The notes under the pieces: model-generated
What the model saw: only the letters and a program-made list of their open reading frames with translations
Database searches by the model: none
What the model was told of the DNA's origin: nothing
Source: Manduca sexta
Taxonomy: Eukaryota; Arthropoda; Insecta; Lepidoptera; Sphingidae
Assembly: GCF_014839805.1 (NCBI RefSeq)
Contig: NC_051120.1
Span: 1,488,001-1,552,000, forward strand
Length of the DNA stretch: 64,000 bases
Direction of reading: 5' to 3'
Shown: piece after piece, positions 1 to 11,344 of the stretch
How positions within the stretch are numbered: the first letter of the stretch is position 1
Layout: every line of letters starts with the position of its first letter
Program-made: the position numbers and the translations under genes

Positions 1-381
1 ATTTCTTCGAATTCTTTCCCTTACTGCTTTGACCACCTTTTTCGTACGAACACTACGTGGACGGCCAGATCTTTTCTGTCACAAACAGAGGAGGTCTCAT
101 TGTACCTATTAATAGCCCGGTACACAAACATTTTACTAATACCAAGTGTATGGAGAGTTTTAAAAATTGCATTTGGCTCCATACCTACTTTGTGTAATGC
201 TATCACAGCGATTCGGTTCTCTTTATCACCCCACACCATTTTAATATCGCAAAATATTTTACAATGTATTGGCGCCAAAATGAGAAAACACAATGAACAA
301 TCGTATAAAAATGACAGATTCGAAATTCAAATGTAATATTTTTTTATAATTAAGTGTAACAGTATTTATGGCCAGACTAAG
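1..381 (-). mobile_element. maT-type mariner transposon, 5' part, frameshifted second copy
   Basis: This is the reverse complement of the first ~385 bp of the intact transposon at 48572-49877. By eye it matches base for base except for one missing A in an A-run (T-run at 72-75 here). The deletion shifts the transposase frame after the residues VCDRK. The element's outer end is at 381 (CTTAGTCTGGCCATAAATAC read on the minus strand), followed by TA at 382-383, as expected for a TA target duplication. The rest lies beyond the window. The near-identity implies recent transposition. Confidence 0.9.
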
Positions 382-383
382 TA

Positions 384-844
384 TAATACTATTCAAGGCA
401 AGACGACTTACAGATTCGTCTCGTCATTGCATTCTACAAAAAAAGGAAAACAATCAATAATGCATAACATTTCATGCAGCATCTGACCTCCATTCGACAA
501 TAATATGCCCCAATTGATGGCTTCTCCGGCCGCTCTCCTTACAAGTGATCAAGTTATCACCAAGTGGTCGTAATTGTAGTAATTTGTGTTGCAACGTGTG
601 CGCGGAGTGCTTCCGTCCTTATGTGGACCTTGGTTTGAGGATATTTTAAACATTCACATGGTTTTATGTGTTAGGATATTGCTAAGGCAATGCGCAGACG
701 CAGGGAATAGAGAACGAACTTAGCACACGAAAAATCGGTAACAAGATGTCTATAATTAAATTTTTTTGTTATAGTTTAATGCTTAATATGAAATCAACAA
801 TGGCGACAACTAAATCTTATTTCTTACTAATCTTATCCAAATGA
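384..844. other. spacer, nothing recognised
   Basis: AT-rich spacer. I see no coding potential, RNA gene or repeat family that recurs elsewhere in the window. Confidence 0.5.
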
Positions 845-1090
845 TATTATAAATGCGAAAGTTTGTGGAAATGTGTGAACGTTTTAAAAGTAGACGCAGA
901 AACCACTGACGGTTTTGGATAAAATTTGGCGCACGTGGACCGTATCCGGTGTTAAAACACAAAAGCTACTTTTTGTCCCGGTAATTTATAATAGAGAAAC
1001 AATGGGTTTTTTAATTTGTATTTTTAAATAATGTAAATGTTTTTGGTGTTTGGTAGCGGGAAAGGCTTTTCACGCAGACAAAGTCGCAAT
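845..1090 (+). repeat. Helitron-like repeat fragment
   Basis: It starts with a TATTATAAATGCGAAAG motif and contains a 'TTTGGATAAAATTTGGC' block. The same layout is seen at 17095-17390 and 62870-63260. The TAATATTATAAA-type start is typical of short non-autonomous lepidopteran repeats. Boundaries are approximate. Confidence 0.45.
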
Positions 1091-2540
1091 TAACACTTAT
1101 TTGCTAATAATTATTGGTGACGTTTGGTGGCTAAGATTTAAAGGTCATTTTTCGACGTCTAGTGAAGCTGCTCATAATAGCACATGGAATTACAATTAAG
1201 ATAGTTGATACATTCTACAGCCGAACTCTCATGGCCTAGCGGGTGATGAGCCTGCTTTACAATGTAAAGTACGAGGTTCAGGATTTGCTAATATTCGTAT
1301 TTACGTTTTGTGTTAAGCCATCCGTGATACAGGACTTATTTTCCGATTACAAAAGAATGATATCCATTTTCTTGAGCCCTCGTATTTCCAATTCTATATC
1401 GACTACTTTAGTACCTTCACTGTTTTAACATAGTGTCGAGATAACACAAAGATGTCCTTCATACGACGTTTAAAGAAAGTATGAGTGGGCTTTGGTTAAT
1501 TTTTTTTTAAAGTATGAACGGAAATGCTTAGGCACCGATCAAAGTTGACGTGTGATATGGTTGTAATATACAAGATATCTCCTTAAACAAGAGTTAAAAA
1601 TAAAGTATTAGTCAAGGAGAGTTTAGTGTATATCCAGCTTGGCTTATATCATAATCACGTACCATCAGATAGATAATATGATATATCTCTTTAAAAGCGA
1701 TAAAAACCGCGTGGGGTTGACTATAGATTTTTTCATATAGACTGTCGATATCCTTTCCAACAATCGTATGGTCCAGTGGATCCCAAACTTTTTACATTCA
1801 AAGCGCATGACTCTACATGAAGTAATGTAGATACGTTAGATATGATATTTACATTATATAGAATATTTTTAATTCAGGAATTTTTTATGGGAAAATACAA
1901 ATATATCACTGATGGTAAATTATTTTTGCACTATTGCCTTTTAGTTAATACTACGTCTAATACTAAAGATAGCATAAAACATTGTAATGTAAATACAACT
2001 CTATCATTTTAGGGATTAGGGATTTAGGGATAAGGAGTGAAGTAACTCTGTTGATAAAAAAGTCTGATTCATGTAACCACTAATGATCGTGACAAATTAG
2101 AAGAAACTCTTTGGTCGACATTTTATACTGAGCTCCAATAAGTTGAATTCGCTTCTTTTGATGAACTTTTGTATTATGGGAACTAAGATAGAATTAAGAG
2201 TATTTCTGAGTAATTACTATATAATGTTTTTTGTAACAGACCATAGTGTTATTCTCGATGAAATAGGCGAAGGTATAACCACACACACTTTTCATCTTGT
2301 GCGTTGTATCCCATGATATGATTGGAGGCAAGCCTATTGCCATATCGTTGATTCTAAAAATATGGCTTATTATATCTATTCCATGCCCCAAAACTCTTAA
2401 ACCAAACATTTGGAAATAACACTCAACTCTCCATCTCAACCCATTTTTATTTAACAACAGAAACATCCACGTTCTTTACATACTATTTCGACATAAAACC
2501 AAGCACCCCATTTGACAACCATAGGTAAAGATTTGCCTAA
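1091..2540. other. spacer with one possible SINE relic
   Basis: AT-rich spacer. At 2290-2360 a stretch reading 'ATCCCATGATATGATTGG' then 'AAGCCTATTGCCATATCG' resembles the body of SINE family 2 (see 31930-32186) in minus orientation, but it is heavily decayed. Nothing else was recognised. Confidence 0.35.
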
Positions 2541-2544
2541 TAAA

Positions 2545-2670
2545 GATAGTGTTCATCCTTCCACCGAGCCAGCCGGGGACGACCCGCTCTACCGTCAGTC
2601 TTCGACGATCCCCGGCGCGTGCGCATCGCGCTCTCCGTACCGTCTCTACATTACTCTACCGGTAAATTTT
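2545..2670 (+). promoter_or_regulatory. isolated CpG-rich block, possible promoter or first exon
   Basis: A GC- and CpG-rich island stands out in AT-rich DNA. It contains GGCGCGTGCGCA (2614-2625), which matches the NRF-1 palindrome YGCGCAYGCGCR at 11 of 12 positions on the reverse strand, and it is followed by a GTAAAT donor-like site. A 102-codon frame runs through it (2512-2820), but the protein has no family features and drifts into AT-rich hydrophobic sequence, so I do not call a gene. It could instead be the 5' end of an unknown transposon. Confidence 0.3.
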
Positions 2671-2829
2671 ATTGTTTTTATTTGTACTTTCAAAACTTTA
2701 CTGAACTTAGTTTTGGTTGCGTTCGTCGAGCTTTCGCTTTACCGTATTGAATTAGATATATTGTTTATTGTTATGCGTTTTATATTTTATATCCGCTTAG
2801 GTATCCCTTCGCTTATTTAAAAAAATTGT

Positions 2830-5616
2830 CTAATGTGGATTCATCGCCGTAATTTAGAAACTTTTTACGTATAATAGTTTGAATATAAAACAAGTAATTA
2901 TTTACATAAACATATACGAAAATTGATGTTAATTACGATAAGGCTTAACTTTCTATTATTCGCGTGTATAAATATCAAATGCGTGTAGACAGCATTTTAA
3001 TTTATTATTAAAATATATGTAATCGCAAAAATTACAATTTGCTACGATAATTATTAAAATTTTAAACAATAAATTAAGTAGAGTGTCTACTAACATCATT
3101 TATTAGTAAAATATATAAATAGCGGTATTTTTGACGTTTAAATGAAATTACAAAATATTTACCAATCATGAAAGCTTTAAATACATCGATTTCTTTCCTC
3201 TTAATTTTTTTTCATGTGCATTGTTCTGTTTACTGTAGGAAAAATAAAAATATTTTTCAAAGTTCAGTCTATTACAATTTAACTATGAGAATATTTTTGC
3301 CAGTTGGAATCAGCTTATCAATCGAAAAATAACATCAAAGTTATATTTGCAGCAAATAATGTTAATTTATTTTTAATGTATTCTAAAACAGTTTAACTTT
3401 CCACTAAAACTAACATCAATAGATAGAAAACTTGAGACAAAATTTGAAAAGAAATCAAATAAAATTAATTTATAAATGAGACTAATAAATACATCTTCAC
3501 ACGGTCTAGACAGAAATAGCTAAAATTAAAAAAAAATACGGAAAGCCACCCTGACCGAGTTAACCCAACCTCATTGTTATCTCCGAACATACAATGGCGT
3601 GTAACATTTTAATTGTATTATTATTTATATTCACAAAACATTGCCTTGTCAAATATATGAGATAACGGCCGAGCGTTAAAAAACTTAATTACGTGGTGGA
3701 TTGCGCAAAACGTGTGGTGGCGGACCGTCGTGGGAGCCATTGTGGTGCGACGTGGTTTTGCCTGTTATGCCTGCGTTATACAATGTAGGAAAAGTGCATA
3801 TGAGGCCGGGTTTATTGAGATCAGGAATTGGATTTGTAAATTAGATTATCGTTTGTCACGATTTTTGATGTAGAGTTTGTGGGTTGTTCTGTAATTTGTA
3901 GAGATAAATATAATATTAACAGGTGAAATATTGTTTATATTTATAACCTATTAAAAAAATCGAATTGTAGAAGTAATGCAATTAGTCAAAATAGTAAAAT
4001 TTGTATAACTGATATTTATTAAAATTGTATCCCAAAACTTATAATCAAAGTAAATATACGCGTCAATGAACCTGTTTGTACACCTTAATACTATTTCACG
4101 CCAATATAACAGCAATGATACCAAAACGAATACAATTAATCGCCTGCACAAAATTGGCATGTCGAATGTTTGTATAACTTGCGGAAATACATAAAATAAT
4201 ATCGCATGTCACACTCCATCTCAATACACTTCGGTAATACGGAAATTGATGTACTAATTGATTGGTAGAGATTGCTCTACAAATTATGCTAATAACTTAA
4301 TTTGGGTATATAAAATTATTGTTGTGATGTTAATTAGGAAAAAGCTTTTAATAAAATCATTTATTTAATAATTCTGCATATATTTTTACTATAGTATAAA
4401 ATGACAAATTAGTAATTTATCGATAATAATCGTCAAACTTGTCCATAATGCTAGAACTGTGAATTACTAAGTAGGCACCCTTTAAACTTTAGGCACCGCG
4501 CAAACTTGCTTCTTTACATAATTAAGATAAAATATCATATGCCAACTAAACATTAATGAGTAATTGAAATAAACCTATTTTACGAATTTTATCGCGTTTT
4601 TTATCTTATTATTTTCTCCAGACGTTTCGAAAACTGCAGCATTCATGGCCATGGGACATACTCATAATTAAATAATATAATATATATAATAAATCATTAT
4701 TAATGAGTAATTTAGCAATTATCTAGACGCAACTTTCAGTTTCATTGTAACTTTATATTAATGAAATATTAACGTCATCTTGATGCGTGTGGTGCAGCAA
4801 TTGTTAGTGTTTGCGAGGCACCCATGACTCACTACATTTTAACAATTCCTATAAAGCTTCCGGCTGATTTAATACATGGGAAATACGGATTAATTATCAT
4901 TTAAATTTTATTCATTTTAAACATACACCAAAGAAAGTATTTGTTGGAAAAGATATCCAATACGATACTTACATTAAACTGTATTACCTAGGTAGATTTT
5001 TTGTTGATAGACAAAGCTTTGTAAATAAAGTAGAGTCTAAAAGAATTATCTCTTGGCAACTACAAGATGTGTATGTTTTTGGAGAATAAAAATTTAATCA
5101 TTCATTATAATGTATAATTAAAATATTCTTTATTTTATCATATTTTTATTTATTTTAATAAATTAGCTGCAAGCTCCCAAATAACCCAAAATAAAATGTA
5201 ATAAAATTTTATGGTCGTAGAAATTATGTCAATCTTTAATATTTTTCTAAGATTGCATACAATATCTTCGAATGAATCATTATTTACTCTCAACGCATGT
5301 TCTATGCAAATTAACTTTTTAATAGCACTTGAGGAATTTTATTGTTGTTATATAATTGTTTAATATGAGCTCTACAAGACTCTATCATCAAAGTAGAGTC
5401 ACCGGCTCATGACCGCTACAGTTAATGTAGTCAAGTGAATGGAATCAAGTATATTTGTGGGTCATTTTTAAGAACATTCGTTATTAGTTAGTTCGTTTGT
5501 AGAAAAAGAAATTGTAAATATTGACATAATATTAAAATAATTAATATTAATACGATAAATGTGGAATAACTGGTTTAGAAGGAAGAAAGTAAATATATGT
5601 AGTATTGTGCTGGTGA
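2830..5616. other. AT-rich spacer with one MITE fragment
   Basis: Mostly very AT-rich. At about 4565-4665 a fragment with 'TTTTATCGCG', 'AGACGTTTCGAAAA' and 'CATTCATGGCCATGGG' belongs to the same inverted-repeat family as 47313-47500, 13725-13850 and 34425-34700. A G-rich patch at 3700-3780 has no open frame of note. Confidence 0.45.
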
Positions 5617-5870
5617 TAGGATATATTATGTATCTACCCCGATAGCGAGCACCGTACACAAGGTGTTAAAAACCGCCATAGTGGCCCACGTAAGTGTGCC
5701 GCGTTCCAGGATCTTGTGTATATCCGGTACCCACAGCCCGGCATAATTGTGTCCACTGTCAAGGAATAAACTTATCTCGTCAGTCGACATTCTATTGGAT
5801 CCCATTCCACTTACCATCAGGTAAAGTGGGGTCACTTCGTGTGCACGTATAAAAAATAAAGCTTTAAAGT
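5617..5870 (-). repeat. dispersed repeat family R3 copy
   Basis: A ~240-bp interspersed repeat that recurs at 17690-17912, 35205-35655 (split), 44369-44480, 45310-45465, 55045-55700 (split) and 59283-59520. Diagnostic blocks on this strand are 'GTCGACATTCTATTGGAT', 'AAAACCGCCATAGTGGCC' and 'GTGTATATCCGG'. It encodes nothing recognisable, and I see no tRNA-like head or terminal inverted repeats. Confidence 0.7.
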
Positions 5871-5885
5871 AAATATTATGCATTT

Positions 5886-7314
5886 CGGGATAAATAAATA
5901 CATGGGATTACTTCTCCTAGACTAACTAACTCTTGATAAAACGAAATTGATAGAGAGTAACTTACGAATTATATAGACGATAGAAATTTTAATAGCGCTC
6001 TACATTTTGTACATAAGCCAATTATAAAGTTTTTGAGCTGATATATTAATTTTTATTTTAAATCTAAATTGGACCTAACGACACGGTTGGGGCGCCCGAG
6101 AACACCGCCCAAGCATTTTCCAATATACGCATAGTATCATGTCTATATCTTTAGGCAAAAATTCGAACCTTTAATAAAGTAATACAATTTTCTTAAATTT
6201 AATACTTACTATTGAAGGCATAGAGACTCCGACGTTGCAGGTTACATCTCTGGCCTCATAACTTTAACTTTTCATTCGTAATTATTTTAATAATCAAGTT
6301 ATTTAAAATACAATTATATGTGGAAAATTTTGTGGCTCCATAACGAGGTAAAGATAAGTCGACAACAAACCATCTAATTTGGTAGTATAATATGAAAGTT
6401 ATTATCAAACAGATTATTCGCCCTGATAGTCGACAAATTAGTTTTGAAAACATAATTATCAGTCTTAGTTTATTTTTAGTGTATGGGGCAATAGTTTTGA
6501 AAGTACAATTCAGTAACAGTGATTATTTAATATTTCGTGTGACAAGTGAGGTAATACCCGTTGTTTGCTGTGTGAACCGGCTGATTTAGGTGAGTGATAC
6601 ATACATATTATATTTATATATAGCACAATATTATATATTTATGAGAATTAGTAAAACGATTTTTTACATCTATTAATAAATATGTAATTTCGAATGTACA
6701 AAAACATAAAAATTTTGTATTGTGTTAATAATTTGAAATGGTTATAATTGCCCCAGTACTAGTGTGTTGCGTGTGTGGTACAAGTATGGCGGTACATTCT
6801 TGGGTTCGAATTTTACGCGGCGAAAAATATATGTACTAGCTGCAACTTTGACTATAGCTTCGAAGATAAAAGGCGTGAGTGTGCGTGTTTTACAAGGAGA
6901 CCTTATACATTCTACACACACACACACATACATCCAGGGTACCCACTTTTCACCGAGTGTGTTCTATCCTATGTGATAGATGACGGTATCAGCATATCGG
7001 GTACAAATTCCAGACTAAGAAATAATAAGAATAAGCAGAAAACCCAAACATGCCCATAACTTATTTACTTGTTTAATCAATGTCAACCCTTTTCGGAAAC
7101 TTTCTAATAAAGGTGTAGACTAAAAATAACTTTAATTTGATGCAATAATTATTTATAAACTAAGATTACCCGATCTGTAGAAACCGCGATCGGTTCGCAC
7201 ATCGCTGGCGACATTTTGAGCATCCTTGACGCAGGCCCGGATTATAGGGTAATTATAAGAGTGTATTCATGAAATTTTAGACAGAGACGTATCAAGTTCG
7301 CATAATGGGTTCGC
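5886..7314. other. AT-rich spacer with a SINE-2 relic
   Basis: At 6908-7015 a (CA)n run followed by 'GGGTACCCACTTTTCACC' and 'CATATCGGGTACAAATTCCA' is a decayed minus-strand copy of SINE family 2. The short open frames over it are repeat sequence, not genes. The rest is AT-rich without recognised content. Confidence 0.5.
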
Positions 7315-7540
7315 TTAAGGTTATAGCTTAAGGTCCATTTTTCATACATTTTGTTTCACCTTTAATCTGGGTAACTAAACAAGTATTGACAAGTAAAAAA
7401 TTTAAATTCACGTCTAGTTAGTGATTAGTTCTCGCAGTTGAAAGAAAAACGTAAAAATAATTAATATGCATGGATATTTCGGCCTTTAAAATTTAATACG
7501 ACGAAATTTATGAAAAATGAACCTTAAGCTATAACCTTAA
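7315..7540. mobile_element. TTAA-bounded hairpin MITE, shortened copy
   Basis: It starts TTAAGGTTATAGCTTAAGG and ends with the complementary sequence running into TTAA. Its left arm matches the left arm of the 365-bp palindrome at 53643-54007, but most of the right arm is deleted, leaving about 34 bp of outer stem. TTAA at both ends suggests piggyBac-type mobilisation. Confidence 0.8.
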
Positions 7541-8736
7541 TGAAGTAGTTTAATTTACTGCAACAAGGGAAATTTTTTCCAACATCTCCGCTACTGTTAT
7601 ATATACACAATATATAATTAAAGTTATATATAATTTATATATCTACTGCATATATGTGGTCTATACGAGTATATAGTAGTTTAAGTCTGTGTCAATAGTT
7701 CTAATACAAGTTTATCTTAGGCATGAAATGAGCCAGTGCGTCAATACCCAAATCCATAATTAAATCGTAGATCACATAATCAAAACACACGCTAACTTTT
7801 GACGGGTACATTAAACAAATTGTGATACCAGTGGCTCGCCAAGCTTCAGTACTTGATATCATAATGCTGACTTAGAAATTCTAGAGATGAAAAAACAGAA
7901 TATTCTCTATTGATGTTATTAAGACCTTATAATTTACCAATGTGGGCATCCTTACCTTAAGGCGTAGGAAGGGGCTAGGGTTTAATAAAAAACTACATTG
8001 TGAAAGAGAGTGAATAACATTGACATCGGACGTACGAAGCGACATGGTCATAAAATTACGACCAAGCTTCTTGAGTAAAGATTTAATAAAATGCTGAATT
8101 AGGGGACATAAAAATAATTTATGTTCCCTAATTCCGTCCCTGTGTCGCGTGTAGTTCGCTCTGCGCACGGCGGTCACAATCGCGCCTTCACCAAATGTTC
8201 TCATGTCCTTAATACTTTGCTAAGTTCGTTGCTTTTTTGCGTCTAACTTGGTATTTTTTTTATGTAATGTTTTTGTGTGATTTTTTATCATTATAATATT
8301 GTAGAGCAGAATATATTTTGGGAGAAAGTACATAATATAAAAATTGCTTCAGGCGTTTATGATTCTGCGTTTATTATTAAAACGTATGGAAAATAGGTTA
8401 AAGTAATTAAAGAAATATATTTGTGTGAGTTCAAGATATTTTATAAAACCTTATAAAATATAGAAATTTATTTTTTATTTATTTTGTTACTTAAAGCCTG
8501 CTCATATAAAATCATGTCTAAAGCTTAGCGGTAAAGTTTGTAAGGAAGCTCAAGGTCAATAAACGGAATGGGCTCATTGATGTACGTGAGATTCGTAATA
8601 GCTCTGTAAAAGGGCCTCGGGTACCGATATTAGCTGCTTTATTTAGTTAGTTAAAGTAGCAATGGGTAAATTGAACTATCGTGCTTCTAAAAGACCTTAA
8701 TATTAAGTTCATAATTTTCATAATCGCACTAGCTTT
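7541..8736. other. AT-rich spacer
   Basis: Contains TA-rich simple sequence at 7595-7680. No gene or recurring repeat was recognised. Confidence 0.45.
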
Positions 8737-8912
8737 TGCCCGCGTTCCGCCCACGTGATAAGTTTTTCGCAGGATAAAGTAGTCGATACCACTCAGGAGT
8801 AGTGTAGCTTCCTATTTAGTGAAAGATTTTTTAATTAGTTCAGAAGTTCCTAGTTAGGTACTACAAACAAACAAACTGACGAACTTTTACTCTCTATAAT
8901 ATTAGTAGAGAC
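8737..8912 (-). mobile_element. short Helitron-like element
   Basis: Read on the minus strand it begins TCTACTAATATTATAGAG and ends in CGCGGGCAAAAGCTAG followed by T. These match the 5'-TC and 3'-CTAG|T rules for Helitrons. The base before the 5' TC is not the expected A, so the 5' boundary is unsure. No coding sequence. Confidence 0.45.
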
Positions 8913-9335
8913 TGACACCTTGGCCATCAACTGAGACAGTATATGAGGAATTTGAATAAAATAGCTTACAACTTCGAATCAATTAACAAACAACAATTTT
9001 AGCGTCATTTTCATTACGACATTAATTAAACAATAGCCACAGTATGAAAAATTTGAAACGGCCAATGTATGTTATATGTATTATAAATATCGAAAATAGC
9101 TTCTAAAATACAGTTAGCACGTGGTTTTGTTGGCGGTAGCGCCTTAAGTATATAATTAAGTTATAATGCAAATGCCATCAGCGTCTATGGTTAATCCATT
9201 ATATACGCTACGGTAGAGCTTCAACTAATGGAGCGCGTTGATATCTTTTGTATGACTAACACTGTTCACACAAAATAAAATCTAAGTTCTTCACTAGAAT
9301 TAAGTACATAATGATTATTGTACAGGAAATCTGCA
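8913..9335. other. spacer up to the assembly gap
   Basis: AT-rich; nothing recognised. Confidence 0.4.
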
Positions 9336-9835
9336 NNNNNNNNNNNNNNNNNNNNNNNNNNNNNNNNNNNNNNNNNNNNNNNNNNNNNNNNNNNNNNNNN
9401 NNNNNNNNNNNNNNNNNNNNNNNNNNNNNNNNNNNNNNNNNNNNNNNNNNNNNNNNNNNNNNNNNNNNNNNNNNNNNNNNNNNNNNNNNNNNNNNNNNNN
9501 NNNNNNNNNNNNNNNNNNNNNNNNNNNNNNNNNNNNNNNNNNNNNNNNNNNNNNNNNNNNNNNNNNNNNNNNNNNNNNNNNNNNNNNNNNNNNNNNNNNN
9601 NNNNNNNNNNNNNNNNNNNNNNNNNNNNNNNNNNNNNNNNNNNNNNNNNNNNNNNNNNNNNNNNNNNNNNNNNNNNNNNNNNNNNNNNNNNNNNNNNNNN
9701 NNNNNNNNNNNNNNNNNNNNNNNNNNNNNNNNNNNNNNNNNNNNNNNNNNNNNNNNNNNNNNNNNNNNNNNNNNNNNNNNNNNNNNNNNNNNNNNNNNNN
9801 NNNNNNNNNNNNNNNNNNNNNNNNNNNNNNNNNNN
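9336..9835. other. assembly gap of exactly 500 N
   Basis: A run of N. The round length suggests a default-size scaffold gap, so the true distance is unknown. Open frames crossing it are artefacts. Confidence 0.98.
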
Positions 9836-10092
9836 TTTTCGCGTAACTTTTTACTGTTAAGGAGTTGTACTTTGCTTCATCAGCTCAGATAGTTAAGATG
9901 ATTATTACTAACGCAAGTACGAACGGTTTCTCCTTTTTGGAGTCGGTTAAAATTTTGCAAATGGCATATTATCCTATCAATAAGTAAAACGGTACGATAT
10001 GTCATTCTTTTACATAACGTTACCGTTAACCATTGTAGAAAGTCATCTTGGCAACGGGCTGAGGTTCACCATGCATACCTGCCTATTAACGA

Positions 10093-10431
10093 TATAATAA
10101 TAAATATATATATCAGACCTGTATTATATACTTGCCCACTGCTGCACGGGCCTCCTCTACTACTGAGAGGGATTAGGCCTTAGTCCACCACGCTGGCCTA
10201 GTGCGGATTGGTAGACTACACACTTCTAGAGAAGGTTGGACACATTGGTAGAGAACTTCTCAGGTATGCAGGTTTCCTCACGATGTTTTCCTTCACCGAT
10301 AAAGCAAACGATAATTCATTAAAGAATACACACATCATTTTTTAGAAAAATCAGACGTGTGGGCCCTTGGGATTTGAACCTGCGGACATTCGTCTCCGCA
10401 GTCCGTTCCACAACCAACTAGGCTATCGCTG
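10093..10431 (-). mobile_element. tRNA-derived SINE (family 1), full-length
   Basis: On the minus strand it starts with a tRNA-like head containing the Pol III A box TAGCCTAGTTGG and B box GGTTCAAATCC. A unique body and a tail ending in TA-rich simple sequence follow. It is flanked by the 10-bp direct repeat CTATTAACGA at 10083-10092 and 10432-10441, a target-site duplication typical of LINE-mediated insertion. Other copies lie at 19646-19981, 28690-28975, 32655-32870, 35315-35552 and 43497-43714. Confidence 0.9.
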
Positions 10432-10504
10432 CTATTAACGAGTATTTCTTTATAATTATAAGTATTAGTGGTCATACATTTTTTTTTCTATATGGACTTT
10501 AATC

Positions 10505-11160
10505 ATGCCAAACCTCTCCAATCCGTGCGTGCAATGCGCCTAAAAAGAGGGACCAAGTTTTTTCTTGTTTTAATATATTGATGAGCAGCGTAGTGCTACA
10601 AACCGCAACATCAATTAAACTACAGAGGGGCCAAAGAATTAAATACTTATGCACAAAAACATGACCCCGATTCTATCGTAATTGTATTTCGCTCTGGCGT
10701 TTGGAGATGTAGTACATCTTGCGAAAATCAAGCGAGAAAGGCTTATGCATTTGGTTATTTCTGTCTTTTTGTCTAGTTACCGCCAAGATCTCGTTAAGGA
10801 GCAGGATCAGTCGTGGTGGTCGTTCAGTCTTTTTCATGGACTTCCCCCCCTATCATGCCAAATCTCTCAATTCGTGCTCGCAATGCGCCTAAAAGAAGTA
10901 CCAAGTTTTTCTTCTTGTTGAACAGCGTAATGCTATAAATCGCATAATTAATTAAGCTACAGAGAATCAAACAATTAAATACTTATGCACAAAAACATTA
11001 CCTGGGATTCTGTCGTAATTGCAAAGGCCCTCAGAGTATTTCGCTCTGGTGTCTGGCGATTTACATCTCGCGAGAAAGGCTTATGCCTTTGGTTATTTCT
11101 GTCTTTCTGTCTAGTTACCCTCAAGATCTCGTTAAGGAGCAGGATCAGGCTATCAACAAA
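10505..11160. repeat. tandem direct duplication, two ~310-350 bp units
   Basis: Unit 1 starts at about 10505 and unit 2 at about 10853. Both open with TCATGCCAAA, share 'TTAAATACTTATGCACAAAA', 'TATTTCGCTCTGG' and 'GGTTATTTCTGTCTTT', and end near 'TCGTTAAGGAGCAGGATCAG'. The units differ by scattered substitutions and small indels. The short frames in each are not conserved as proteins. The block ends ~185 bp upstream of the first trypsin gene. Confidence 0.85.
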
Positions 11161-11298
11161 TGAAGGTCCATGCCCACAAGAAACAAAGGTTTCTTTATCA
11201 GAATTTATGGCTGCGGTACCCTAAAAACTGAATGAAGCTGAAATATTATCATTATCAGGGTAAAACCCGATGTTGCCTCTAATGACTAATTAGCCTAA

Positions 11299-11306
11299 TA
11301 TAAATA
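11299..11306 (+). promoter_or_regulatory. TATA box of trypsin gene at 11345
   Basis: TATAAATA lies 39 bp before the ATG, with a GATA core just after it (about 11311). The 5' UTR must be very short, as in the other cluster genes. Confidence 0.65.
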
Positions 11307-11344
11307 ATGTGATAATGGTCCACCAACAGTTATTTGAGGTCAGA

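Noticed and set aside
9311..9892. Open frames spanning the N run
   Set aside because: They are open only because the 500-N gap has no stop codons.
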